DNA of 64,000 nucleotides, taken from Aquimarina latercula DSM 2041. GTDB lineage: Bacteria; Bacteroidota; Bacteroidia; Flavobacteriales; Flavobacteriaceae. How positions within the stretch are numbered: position 1 is the stretch's first letter; each line of letters starts with the position of its first letter. The notes under the pieces are model-generated. The model was not told the origin of the DNA, did not search any database, and saw nothing but the letters and a program-made list of their open reading frames with translations. Both the position numbers and the translations under genes were made by a program. The stretch is from positions 434,001 through 498,000 of the forward strand of contig NZ_AUMK01000004.1 in NCBI RefSeq assembly GCF_000430645.1, in the 5' to 3' direction. Below, one piece after another: positions 42,582 through 51,050 of this stretch.

Positions 42582-43532
42582 ATGACCATTACACAGCTAC
42601 GATATGTATTAGCAGTTGCTGAACATCAAAATTTTACAAAAGCAGCAGAAAAAACGTTTGTTACTCAACCTACATTGAGTATGCAAATTCAAAAATTAGA
42701 AGAAGAACTAGCTATCCTAATATTTGACCGAAGTAAAAAGCCAATTGAGCTTACAGAAGTGGGTAAAAAACTAGTACAACAGGCTAGGAATATAGTTAAT
42801 GAAAGTGAACGAATACAAGATATAGTTGATCAACAAAAAGGGTTTATTGGAGGAGAATTTAAATTAGGAGTTATACCAACGGTAATGCCTACTTTATTAC
42901 CTATGTTCTTACATAATTTCATAAAAAAATATCCAAAAGTAAAACTAAAAATTGAGGAGCTAACAACTGAGGCTATTATGGAACGTTTGCAAGACGGACA
43001 TCTTGATGCTGCAATTGCTGCAACTCCTTTACAGAATGAAAGTATTAAGGAGCGTGTGTTATACTATGAACCTTTTGTTGGCTATATACCTCCTAGTCAT
43101 CGATTAAATAAAAAGAATAAAATAGATATATCTGATTTAGATATAGACGACATGTTATTGTTAGAAGATGGGCATTGCTTTAGAGATGGAATTGTAAACT
43201 TATGCAAAACCCAAAAGAGCTATGACGAAGATCATTTTCAGTTAGAAAGCGGAAGTTTCGAAACATTGGTTAAACTATCTAATGAAGGATTAGGAATGAC
43301 ACTATTACCTTACCTACATACATTGGATATCAATGATAAGGAAAAAGGAAATCTACATTTTTTTAACGAACCTTCTCCAGCTCGTGAAGTAAGCCTTATT
43401 TTTCACAAAAGTGAGTTAAAAATGCAAATTATAGAAGCACTACACAGTACAATCGCTGGTGTAGTAAAAGGAGCAATTACTTTTCAAAATGTTCAGATTA
43501 TAAGCCCTATATCAAAAATAAAAAGCGACTAA
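42582..43532 (+). CDS. oxyR: Hydrogen peroxide-sensing regulator OxyR (LysR family)
   Basis: A 316-residue LysR-type regulator. The winged helix-turn-helix is at 1-60 (TITQLRYVLAVAEHQNFTKA, TQPTLSMQIQKLEEEL). The sensing domain contains LEDGHCFRDGIVNLC, with Cys199 and Cys208. These are the same spacing and, with this start, the same numbers as the two redox cysteines of E. coli OxyR, so it should form a disulfide with peroxide and switch on antioxidant genes. A hairpin terminator overlaps the stop codon. No catalase or peroxiredoxin gene is adjacent. Confidence 0.93.
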   Translation: MTITQLRYVLAVAEHQNFTKAAEKTFVTQPTLSMQIQKLEEELAILIFDRSKKPIELTEVGKKLVQQARNIVNESERIQDIVDQQKGFIGGEFKLGVIPTVMPTLLPMFLHNFIKKYPKVKLKIEELTTEAIMERLQDGHLDAAIAATPLQNESIKERVLYYEPFVGYIPPSHRLNKKNKIDISDLDIDDMLLLEDGHCFRDGIVNLCKTQKSYDEDHFQLESGSFETLVKLSNEGLGMTLLPYLHTLDINDKEKGNLHFFNEPSPAREVSLIFHKSELKMQIIEALHSTIAGVVKGAITFQNVQIISPISKIKSD

Positions 43533-43544
43533 AAAGTCGCTTTT
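43521..43544. terminator. Terminator overlapping the oxyR stop
   Basis: AAAAGCGACT (43521-43530), loop AAAA, AGTCGCTTTT (43535-43544). The oxyR stop codon (43530-43532) lies at the stem-loop edge. It also serves the convergent small gene at 43551. Confidence 0.8.
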
Positions 43545-43550
43545 ATAATT

Positions 43551-43748
43551 TTATGATTTTAAATAAATTAAACAAGGTTCTAACTCTGGTTTGTTAAGTG
43601 CCAAAGATTGAATCCAAAGTTTTAATTCTTCAATCTCGTGCGGTAGTAATCTGTTTAGTGCTTTAATTACTTCCTTTGTAAATAGATTTACATCAAAACT
43701 AACCTTTTTCAGTACAGTCTTGGTATAATCAAACATTGCTCTCGCCAT
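43551..43748 (-). CDS. Small conserved-looking helical protein
   Basis: A 65-residue protein (61 if it starts at the second Met, position 43736). It reads MFDYTKTVLKKVSFDVNLFT, then KEVIKALNRLLPHEIEELKL and a C-terminal segment with PELEPCL. There is no signal peptide or membrane helix. I recall near-identical short proteins in many flavobacteria, always hypothetical. It is bounded by a terminator at its 3' end, which supports a real gene. Confidence 0.75.
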   Translation of the reverse strand: MARAMFDYTKTVLKKVSFDVNLFTKEVIKALNRLLPHEIEELKLWIQSLALNKPELEPCLIYLKS

Positions 43749-43880
43749 AAATTAATAGGGGTTTAAATGTTAGGTTTAATACAAGTAATTGTAGGATAAT
43801 ACTTACAGTTTTTAAAGTTGTTACAACTAATATAGTCAAATAAAACTAAAAAACCGTCTTTTAACCCTTATTTAACTTTA

Positions 43881-44681
43881 CTAAAAATTGTTATCGCCAT
43901 CTAAAAGATCACCTAAACCACCTAAAATACTACCTTCTCCTCTACTTTTGCCTCCTCCTCTAGGAGCTAATGCTAGCACTCTATTTGCTAACCTACTAAA
44001 TGGTAAAGATTGTATATAAACCACTCCTGGACCTGTTAAGTTTGCAAAAAACAATCCTTCGCCTCCAAAAATTGTATTCTTAATACCCTTTACCATTTCT
44101 ATATCATAGTTAACGCCTTTAGAAAAACCTATAATACAGCCAGTATCTATTTTCAATGTTTCTCCAACTTGTAATTCTTTTCGAGCAGTAGTGCCGCCTG
44201 CATGCACAAAAGCCATTCCATCTCCTTCTAGCTTTTGCATAATAAACCCTTCTCCTCCAAATAAGCCTCTTCCTAATTTTTTTGAAAATTCGATCCCAAC
44301 AGAAACTCCCTTAGCTGCACAAAGAAATGCATCTTTCTGACAAACAAACTTACCTCCATATTCTGTAAGATCTATAGGAATAATTTTTCCTGGATATGGC
44401 GAAGCAAAACTAACTTTCTTTTTCCCCACAACTTCATTATAAAAAGCAGTCATAAAAAGACTTTCACCAGTAAGTAAGCGTTTTCCTGCTCCAAAAATCT
44501 TTCCCATAAATCCTTCATCTTTCTGGGAACCATCTCCAAAAATAGTATCCATCTTGATACCATCCTCCATCATCATAAAACTACCTGCCTCTGCAATCAC
44601 TCCTTCTTGAGGGTCTAGTTCTATTTCCACATATTGCATTTCTTCTCCATAGATAGCGTAGTCAATTTCGTGTGCTGTCAT
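43881..44681 (-). CDS. AIM24 / TIGR00266 family protein
   Basis: A 266-residue cytoplasmic protein of the AIM24 beta-prism family. Hallmarks are EAGSFMMMEDGIKMDT, the Gly-rich GGEGFIMQKLEGDGMAFVHA and a similar GGEGLFFANLTGPGVVYIQS, and a C-terminal Gly/Arg-rich tail. The family is named for a yeast mitochondrial protein; the bacterial role is unknown. It is a single gene on the minus strand. Confidence 0.9.
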   Translation of the reverse strand: MTAHEIDYAIYGEEMQYVEIELDPQEGVIAEAGSFMMMEDGIKMDTIFGDGSQKDEGFMGKIFGAGKRLLTGESLFMTAFYNEVVGKKKVSFASPYPGKIIPIDLTEYGGKFVCQKDAFLCAAKGVSVGIEFSKKLGRGLFGGEGFIMQKLEGDGMAFVHAGGTTARKELQVGETLKIDTGCIIGFSKGVNYDIEMVKGIKNTIFGGEGLFFANLTGPGVVYIQSLPFSRLANRVLALAPRGGGKSRGEGSILGGLGDLLDGDNNF

Positions 44682-44801
44682 ATTTAATTATTTATTTTAT
44701 TGATTAATGAATAGTCTCAATATATAAGTTACAGATTAACACAAAGTGTTACAGAATTTAGTATCTAATAAATAAAAATTAATAACCTTTTACACTTAAA
44801 C

Positions 44802-45260
44802 CTACTTGGTTTTTAATCTAATTGTCCATTCAAAATTAAATGTAGAGACTTCAATACCCTGTTTATTTGTCCCTATAGATTTCATCCATATAGTTTGTCC
44901 TTCTCCGGTTTCTATTGTTTTCTGAATCGCCTCTTTAATCAAATGCCCATCACTACATATAAATGTGATTCTACCAGTAGCTTTTTTTGTAAAAGTAGCA
45001 TTATTATTTGCTACTAACATCGATATTTTTTTGCCGCTTTCCTTAATCTGACCAGAAACCATAGCACCTGTACTCATCTCTGCAGCCATACCCTGTACTG
45101 CCCAAAACATAGAATTAAAAGGGTTTTGATTCATCCATCTATGCTTAACGCTAACAGTACAACTAGACTCACTAATTTGTTTTACACGAACACCACAGAG
45201 CCAAGCAGAGGGTAACTTAAACATTGTGAAGGTGTTAATTTTTCCTGGTGTAATCTTCAT
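44802..45260 (-). CDS. DUF4442 hotdog-fold protein
   Basis: A 152-residue protein. Start 45260 (MKITPGKINTF) is preferred; the frame to 45305 adds a poor N-terminus. The DUF4442 pattern is TMFKLPSAWLCGVRV, HRWMNQNPFNSMFWAVQGMA and EMSTGAM. The fold is that of hotdog thioesterases (PaaI-like), so it may hydrolyse an acyl-CoA; the Asn-Pro-Phe and Glu-Met residues would be in the active-site helix. The substrate is unknown. Confidence 0.85.
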   Translation of the reverse strand: MKITPGKINTFTMFKLPSAWLCGVRVKQISESSCTVSVKHRWMNQNPFNSMFWAVQGMAAEMSTGAMVSGQIKESGKKISMLVANNNATFTKKATGRITFICSDGHLIKEAIQKTIETGEGQTIWMKSIGTNKQGIEVSTFNFEWTIRLKTK

Positions 45261-45353
45261 AATATGATATTTAATTGTTCTAAAATATTGAAAAAGAATG
45301 GACATACAAAATCGCTTTAAATCATAAAATTATGTTAAAATATGGTACTATGT

Positions 45354-45386
45354 TTTGCATAATACCTTCTTTTAACCATATATTTG
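45354..45386 (+). promoter_or_regulatory. Complete Bacteroidota promoter
   Basis: TTTG (45354-45357) and TATATTTG (45379-45386) are separated by 21 bases, matching the -33 TTTG / -7 TAnnTTTG promoter of Bacteroidota. It lies 29 bases before the ATG of the DUF4870 gene and is the cleanest promoter in the window. Confidence 0.7.
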
Positions 45387-45415
45387 TATAAGAAACTATT
45401 ATATACTTTTAAAAA

Positions 45416-45868
45416 ATGTCAACTAACAACCATAATAACATCGCAACATTTATGCACTTAGGAGTGTTCACTAAGTACTTTATTCCATTCGGTAATTTTA
45501 TTGTTCCCATACTTTTATGGACTACCAATAAAGAAAAATCCGATTTTATAGACGAACACGGAAAAGAAGCAATCAATTTTCAGTTAAGTATTTTATTATA
45601 CACTGTTATTTTAGGAATGATATCCTTTCCATTTTTTATGTTCAACATACTTGGAGATGCTTCTTTGTTCGATATTTTTAATCATAATGGATTAGATCTT
45701 CACTTTTCTAGTGATGGTGGATTTAGAACATTAATAGGCGCTTCTTTTGTAGGAGTTATTGCTTTAATTGGTTTCTTTTTAGAAATCATTTTTATCATCT
45801 CTGCTGCAATTAAAGGAAATAAAGGTGAGCGATATAAATATCCATTAACAATACGCTTTATAAAGTAA
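45416..45868 (+). CDS. DUF4870 domain membrane protein
   Basis: A 150-residue protein with three or four membrane helices (FGNFIVPILLW, INFQLSILLYTVILGMISF, FVGVIALIGFFLEIIFII). The DUF4870/Tic20-like pattern 'F IDEHGKEAINFQ' is clear at about 38-55. Function unknown. It is followed after 7 bases by the HELAH membrane protein, so the two are probably co-transcribed from the promoter at 45354. Confidence 0.9.
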   Translation: MSTNNHNNIATFMHLGVFTKYFIPFGNFIVPILLWTTNKEKSDFIDEHGKEAINFQLSILLYTVILGMISFPFFMFNILGDASLFDIFNHNGLDLHFSSDGGFRTLIGASFVGVIALIGFFLEIIFIISAAIKGNKGERYKYPLTIRFIK

Positions 45869-45875
45869 TTTTAAC

Positions 45876-46409
45876 ATGAACTCATCAATCAATATAAAAT
45901 ATGTTTTAATTACAGCTATAGCTGTGGTATCCTCCTTCTTTTTTCATGAGTTGGCCCACTTCATCACTGGGAAACTTTTAGGATATGAAATGGGAATGAC
46001 ACTTAACTCTGCATTCCTGAAGGAAGGAGAATATCAATATAGTTGGCATCAACAATTAGTAAGTGCTGCAGGTCCATTATTTACAATAATTCAGGCTTTT
46101 GTCATTTTCTATTTTATAAAAAAAACAAATAATGAGTATTGGTATCCATTTTTATTCTTTGCTTTTTACTCTAGAGTATTAGCTATGATAATATCTATTT
46201 TTAATCCTAATGATGAAGCTAGAATTAGTGCTTGGTTAGGTCTAGGATATTGGATTTTACCATTATTAGTAAGTTTTACATTACTCATATTAGTAATTAA
46301 AACATCAAAAGAGCAGAGATACAATTTAAAATTTAACTTAATCAATTATCTTTTATCAACTGTATTTATTGCAGGGGTTGTATTCTCTGATCAATATTTA
46401 TTTAAATAA
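45876..46409 (+). CDS. M50-like membrane protein with HELAH motif
   Basis: A 177-residue protein with five or six membrane helices. HELAH at 24-28 inside the first helix (SSFFFHELAHFITGKLLGYE) is the zinc-binding HExxH of site-2-type intramembrane metalloproteases. A later NPNDEARISAWLG segment could supply the third ligand but is not the standard NPxPLDG motif. It is small for an M50 protease. A metalloprotease role is possible; an inactive relative is also possible. Confidence 0.8.
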   Translation: MNSSINIKYVLITAIAVVSSFFFHELAHFITGKLLGYEMGMTLNSAFLKEGEYQYSWHQQLVSAAGPLFTIIQAFVIFYFIKKTNNEYWYPFLFFAFYSRVLAMIISIFNPNDEARISAWLGLGYWILPLLVSFTLLILVIKTSKEQRYNLKFNLINYLLSTVFIAGVVFSDQYLFK

Positions 46410-46469
46410 TAATCATCAATCAATTATTAATCAAAAAATGAACAGTTTAACTTTTTAAAAATCAGTTTT

Positions 46470-46811
46470 ATGAAGATCGAAAACACAAAAGCGCAAATGC
46501 GCAAAGGTGTTCTGGAATATTGCATACTTTCAATTCTTAAGGACGATGATGCTTATGTGGCAGAGATTTTAGAGACCCTTAAAGATGCAAAGATGTTAGT
46601 TGTAGAAGGCACAATATATCCCCTACTAACCAGACTTAAAAATGCAGGCTTACTAAGCTATCGCTGGGAGGAGTCAACATCAGGACCACCACGTAAATAT
46701 TATGGACTTACAGAAACAGGAAAACTTTTTCTTAAAGAATTAAACACTACTTGGGACGAATTACAAAATGCAGTAACCATAGTTACTAAACAAAAAAAGA
46801 AACAAAAATGA
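46470..46811 (+). CDS. PadR family transcriptional regulator
   Basis: A 113-residue winged-helix regulator. It has MRKGVLEYCILSILKDDDAYVAEILETL, then VEGTIYPLLTRLKNAGLLSY and GPPRKYYGLTETG, the PadR core. It overlaps the next gene (ATGA at 46808-46811), the common PadR / PspC arrangement in Bacteroidota. It probably represses the operon with the PspC protein and the GIN-domain protein. Confidence 0.94.
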   Translation: MKIENTKAQMRKGVLEYCILSILKDDDAYVAEILETLKDAKMLVVEGTIYPLLTRLKNAGLLSYRWEESTSGPPRKYYGLTETGKLFLKELNTTWDELQNAVTIVTKQKKKQK

Positions 46812-48568
46812 ACAAGACAGTCAATATAAATTTAGCAGGCATATTTTTTCATATCGATGAAGACGCTTACTTAAAGCTGCAGCGCTATATTCAGGCGATA
46901 AAACGTTCGTTTACCGACTCTCAAGGTAGAGATGAAATTATCGCTGATATCGAAGCTAGAATAGCAGAACTTTTCAGTGAAAAAATAAAAGATGAAAGAC
47001 AAGTAATAGGCATCAAAGAAGTTGATGAAGTAATCGAAGTAATGGGGCAACCCGAAGATTATAGATTGGATGAAGAAATTTTTGAAGATGAACCAAAATC
47101 ATCATATCAAAGAACTACCAAGTCTAAACAATTATTCAGAGATACTTCTAACTCGTATGTAGGAGGTGTAAGTTCCGGGTTAAGTCATTACCTAGGTATA
47201 GATCCTATTTGGTTAAGAATCGCATGGATATTATTTACTGTATTCTCTAGTGGTGCATTTATTCTTATATATATAGCATTTTGGATTTTTGTACCAGAAG
47301 CAAAAAGTACTGCAGATTACCTAGCTATGAAAGGTGAGGCAGTAAATATCAGTAACATTGAAAAAAAAATCAAGGAAGGATTTAATGATGTTGCAGATAA
47401 AGTTAAAGACGTAGATTATCAAAAATATAGTGATAAAGTAAAAAGTGGATCTACTAGTTTCTTTGACGCCCTTGGAGATGTACTATTAGTAGTATTAAAA
47501 ATATTCGTAAAATTTATAGGTGTATTACTTATAATAGTTGCAGGTATTACTTTAATAAGTCTTTTTATTAGTTTATTTACTGTTGGTACTTTTGGATTTA
47601 TAGAAACACCATTTACTGAATATATTGATGTTGTCAATCATCCTAATATTCCTTTATGGTTGGTATCATTACTTACATTATTTGCAGTAGGTATTCCATT
47701 TTTCTTTTTATTCATTTTAGGATTAAAAATTGTAATCAATAATCTAAAATCAATAGGTACACCAGCCAAGTTAGCTCTTTTAGCTGTTTGGATTCTATCT
47801 GTAATAGGATTAACCGTAGTAGGGATTCGTCAAGCTACTCAAGAAGCTTATGATGCAGAAGTAATCGAAGATTCGAGAAACTTAAACATACAATCAAACG
47901 ACACTTTAACTATAAAAATGGTTGGAAACAACAGATATGTAAGAGGTTTATATCACAGAAATGATTTTAAAATAAAAAGAGATGAAAATGATAATAAGGT
48001 GATTGTAATTCAGGATGTAGAAGTTTTGATTAAAGAAAACAGAGAGGATTCAACACCAAAATTAATTATTAGAAAAAATGCAGAAGGAAGTAGTTATGAT
48101 GGAGCAAAAGAAAGAGCTGCTGCAATCAAGTATAATTATGACATAAAAGGGAACACCTTATTATTAGACGGATATGCTATCACTGATTACACAAATAAGT
48201 ACAATGATCAAGAAGTTGAAATCATAATTTCTATACCCGAAGGGATGACAATATATGCCGATGATAATACCTCTGGTTTTAATAACTCTTGGAAATATAA
48301 CGATTATCTAACTATTGATGGTAAAGAAGGTAAGTATCTAAAACTAATAGATGGAAAACTTAGTTGTCTAGACTGTCCAAAGGATGAATGGGAATACAAT
48401 GAATGGGAAGAAGATGATAAGGATTCTGATGACGGAGTAAAAATTAATATCAACTCTGATGATGACAATGCAAATCTTAAGATTGACGAAGATGGAGTAC
48501 AAATCAAAAGTGAAGAAGTAGATATAAAAATTGACGAGAACGGAATAAAAATCAAAACCGATAATTAG
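46808..48568 (+). CDS. PspC domain membrane protein
   Basis: A 586-residue protein. A soluble N-terminal part (1-100; DEIIADIEARIAELFSEKIK, EVDEVIEVMGQPEDY) is of the HAAS type. The PspC domain lies at about 110-170 (SNSYVGGVSSGLSHYLGIDP, WLRIAWILFTVFSSGAF). Three further helices follow between about 220 and 345. The outside C-terminal half (from about 350) is beta-rich and ends in an Asp/Glu-rich tail with short repeats (KIDEDGVQIKSEEV, KIDENGIKIK). It probably senses membrane or envelope state. PadR regulates it by position. Confidence 0.9.
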   Translation: MNKTVNINLAGIFFHIDEDAYLKLQRYIQAIKRSFTDSQGRDEIIADIEARIAELFSEKIKDERQVIGIKEVDEVIEVMGQPEDYRLDEEIFEDEPKSSYQRTTKSKQLFRDTSNSYVGGVSSGLSHYLGIDPIWLRIAWILFTVFSSGAFILIYIAFWIFVPEAKSTADYLAMKGEAVNISNIEKKIKEGFNDVADKVKDVDYQKYSDKVKSGSTSFFDALGDVLLVVLKIFVKFIGVLLIIVAGITLISLFISLFTVGTFGFIETPFTEYIDVVNHPNIPLWLVSLLTLFAVGIPFFFLFILGLKIVINNLKSIGTPAKLALLAVWILSVIGLTVVGIRQATQEAYDAEVIEDSRNLNIQSNDTLTIKMVGNNRYVRGLYHRNDFKIKRDENDNKVIVIQDVEVLIKENREDSTPKLIIRKNAEGSSYDGAKERAAAIKYNYDIKGNTLLLDGYAITDYTNKYNDQEVEIIISIPEGMTIYADDNTSGFNNSWKYNDYLTIDGKEGKYLKLIDGKLSCLDCPKDEWEYNEWEEDDKDSDDGVKININSDDDNANLKIDEDGVQIKSEEVDIKIDENGIKIKTDN

Positions 48569-48614
48569 TAACAATCAAAAAACGAACAGTTTAACAAATT
48601 AAATCACTTAAATT

Positions 48615-49334
48615 ATGACAACACTAGCTAAAATAATAGTAACCATATGCTTATCTGCATTATGTTGTTCTTGTAACATAGCCTTTAATGGAATTAGAGG
48701 TCAGGGAGATGTAATTAAAAAAGAAAAGACCATTAACGAAAACTTTGATACTATCAAATCAAGTCGAGGTTTAGATGTAGTTTTAACGAATAAAAAAGAT
48801 AGAAAAGTAATCATTGAAGCTAATGAAAATTTGCATCAGCATATAGAGGTATATGTAGAAGGCGAGACACTATATATCACTTCTGACAAAAACATTTATC
48901 AAGCAGACGAGAAAACAGTATATGTATCATATGATAAACTAGGAAAAATATCTGCTACTAGTGGTTCTAAAGTAACATCTCAAGGAGCAGTTGTACAAAA
49001 AGACCTTGCAATTAGTGCAACAAGTGGTGCAGATATTGAACTAAAAGTAAAAGCGGAAACACTTACTACATCTGTAACCAGTGGAGCAATGATGGATCTA
49101 TCCGGAAAAGTAAACAACCATAATGCAAGCGCAACTAGTGGTGCTGATATTAGAGCTAGTGAATTATTAAGTTTAGTATCAGAAGCAAAAGCTACTAGTG
49201 GTGCAATGATTAGAATCCATGCTAAAGATCAATTTACAGGAAAAGCAACTAGTGGTGCTAATATTAATTACTATGGAGAACCTGGAAAAGTTGATGAAGT
49301 AGAAAATTCTGGAGGAAACGTAAAAAGAAATTAA
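48615..49334 (+). CDS. GIN-domain (DUF2807) lipoprotein
   Basis: A 239-residue lipoprotein (lipobox SALCCSC) with a head GIN / DUF2807 beta-helix. Six turns repeat a T-S-G motif at about 18-22 residue intervals: SATSGSKV, SATSGADI, SVTSGAMM, SATSGADI, KATSGAMI, KATSGANI. It is an adhesin-like surface fold of unknown ligand. It is 46 bases after the PspC gene and closes the PadR-PspC unit. Confidence 0.9.
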   Translation: MTTLAKIIVTICLSALCCSCNIAFNGIRGQGDVIKKEKTINENFDTIKSSRGLDVVLTNKKDRKVIIEANENLHQHIEVYVEGETLYITSDKNIYQADEKTVYVSYDKLGKISATSGSKVTSQGAVVQKDLAISATSGADIELKVKAETLTTSVTSGAMMDLSGKVNNHNASATSGADIRASELLSLVSEAKATSGAMIRIHAKDQFTGKATSGANINYYGEPGKVDEVENSGGNVKRN

Positions 49335-49391
49335 ACAAATATATAACCAATAAATTCAACCACAGACCAACCACCAACCAACCAAAAATCG

Positions 49392-49461
49392 AACCACCTG
49401 AAAAGCTTCCATTGTTGACAGACAAGTTATTTAGATATTTATGCTTTTTGGGTGGTTTTTT
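49392..49461 (+). terminator. Terminator with long loop after the GIN-domain gene
   Basis: AACCACCTGAAAAGC (49392-49406) pairs with GCTTTTTGGGTGGTT (49443-49457), 13 of 15 positions, followed by TTTTTC. The loop is 36 bases. Confidence 0.65.
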
Positions 49462-49487
49462 CTTTTCATCATTTTAAAAATCAAAAA

Positions 49488-50036
49488 ATGATCACACAAA
49501 AAGTAATTCAGAACAAATTACCATTCATTATTCTTGTTACATCAATAGTTGGGCTTCATATCTTTTGGGAATATCATTATAATAATGGGGTAACGACACA
49601 TCATCTATTAGCCCGAGAAGATTTACCTGGAATATCAAATTGGTGGGGATTATTATCAATCCCCTTACTAAGTTGGATTTTGATTTCCTTAAGTAAGTGG
49701 CTACATAATAAAAACTCAATTACCTACAGCTTATCAAAAATCGCAAAGGGTTTTATTGGAGGATTAGTTTTCGGAATATTAATAGCTTTATTATGGGAAT
49801 TACGGTTAGAAAACATTTTACAATATGCTATTTGGACGCCAATCATTCTAGCTTTTTTCATTCCAATATATCTTCCAGGAAATTTACTGGGCTTTATACT
49901 TGGGCTTACCTATACTTTTGGAGGGATCTTACCAATAGGTATCGGTTTAGTTCTCATAATAATATCATTTATGATATGGACCATTTTTAGAAAATGGATC
50001 CCAATTATACTCCAAAAAATCAATCAAAAAAATTAA
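49488..50036 (+). CDS. Membrane protein, possibly lipid- or CAAX-protease-like
   Basis: A 182-residue protein with five membrane helices. The start at 49488 is chosen; the frame to 49452 begins inside the terminator stem. Segments include PFIILVTSIVGLHIFWEYH, WGLLSIPLLSWILISLSKWL and LAFFIPIYLPGNLLGFILGL. I recognise no family and see no catalytic motif. It is followed after 20 bases by the SnoaL-like gene. Confidence 0.75.
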   Translation: MITQKVIQNKLPFIILVTSIVGLHIFWEYHYNNGVTTHHLLAREDLPGISNWWGLLSIPLLSWILISLSKWLHNKNSITYSLSKIAKGFIGGLVFGILIALLWELRLENILQYAIWTPIILAFFIPIYLPGNLLGFILGLTYTFGGILPIGIGLVLIIISFMIWTIFRKWIPIILQKINQKN

Positions 50037-50056
50037 TCAATCAAAAACGAACTATC

Positions 50057-50833
50057 ATGTTAAAAACAATTTTAAGTAAAACTCATAAACTTTTATTTAT
50101 AGCGTTAATTCCTTCACTTCTAACCGCACAAAATAATTCTTCATTAGAAGAAACAATTCTAGAGCTAGATAAAAAATTCTGGAAATCATATAACACTTGT
50201 GATATTACTACATTTAAAACTTTTTTTGTAGAAGATTTTGAGTTTTATCACGATAAAGGAGGGCTTACTTCTGGACTTACTAAAATGATGTCCAGTGTAG
50301 AAAATGGATTATGCAATCCAGAAAACCCAAGAGTTCGCAGAGAAGTTGTAGAAGGTAGTGTACAGGTATATCCTCTAAATAATTATGGTGCAATTATTAC
50401 TGGAGAACACGTTTTTTATGTTTCAGAAAAAGATAAAAAAGAAAAACTTGTTGAAATAGCTAAATTTACTCACGTTTGGCGACATAAAGATGAACAATGG
50501 AAAATGACTAGAGTTCTTAGTTACGATCACCAACCAGCGCCACAAAATACAGACAAAAAAGAAATTTCCTTATCAGATAATATCTTAAATAAATATATAG
50601 GAACCTACCAAGCGCCACAAACGGGAACAGTAATTATTACCAAAAAAGAGCAACATTTAGAAGTAAATGCTGGCAAAATGAACGCAATAGTATACCCGCA
50701 AACAGAAAATTTATTTTTTCATAAACAAAGCCCTCTCACCTTTGAGTTTATACAAGACAAGAACAGTGTAGTCTCAAAAATGATTGTACGCGAAAATGGT
50801 AAAATAGTAGAAGAAGCGAAAAAAGTAAAATAA
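50057..50833 (+). CDS. Exported SnoaL/NTF2-like protein
   Basis: A 258-residue protein; start 50057 gives a signal peptide ending LIPSLLTAQ. The NTF2-like (DUF4440) fold is at about 25-145: LEETILELDKKFWKSYNTCD, FYHDKGGLTSG, HVWRHKDEQWKMTRVLSYDH. The C-terminal third (LSDNILNKYIGTYQAPQTG on) is like the DUF3471 segment appended to serine hydrolases. Such two-part proteins are frequent in flavobacteria; the role is unknown. Confidence 0.87.
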   Translation: MLKTILSKTHKLLFIALIPSLLTAQNNSSLEETILELDKKFWKSYNTCDITTFKTFFVEDFEFYHDKGGLTSGLTKMMSSVENGLCNPENPRVRREVVEGSVQVYPLNNYGAIITGEHVFYVSEKDKKEKLVEIAKFTHVWRHKDEQWKMTRVLSYDHQPAPQNTDKKEISLSDNILNKYIGTYQAPQTGTVIITKKEQHLEVNAGKMNAIVYPQTENLFFHKQSPLTFEFIQDKNSVVSKMIVRENGKIVEEAKKVK

Positions 50834-50880
50834 TACCTTAAATAACATTGCCTTGTTAAACGTTTTTTTTGCATTTGGTA

Positions 50881-50919
50881 GAAAAAAAAAGCCTCTAATC
50901 TAAAAGAGTCTTTTTTTTG
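50881..50919 (+). terminator. Intrinsic terminator
   Basis: A run of A, GCCTCT, a 7-base loop, AGAGTC and eight T (stem with one mismatch). It ends the SnoaL-like gene transcript and precedes a 130-base AT-rich gap with nothing else seen. Confidence 0.7.
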
Positions 50920-51050
50920 GTACGTCTTTTGAAATATCGCTTAAAACAACATTATATTTAATAAATAATATTGAATTGAAGATGATATTTTTTTGACTCG
51001 TATTATACTGAAATAAAAAAAACACAGTTTAAAATAAAAACTTTCATACT

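Noticed and set aside
49340-49390. Short ACCAACC direct repeats, possible CRISPR-like or satellite array
   Set aside because: Only a few imperfect 4-7 base units over 50 bases with no spacer structure; simple low-complexity sequence.
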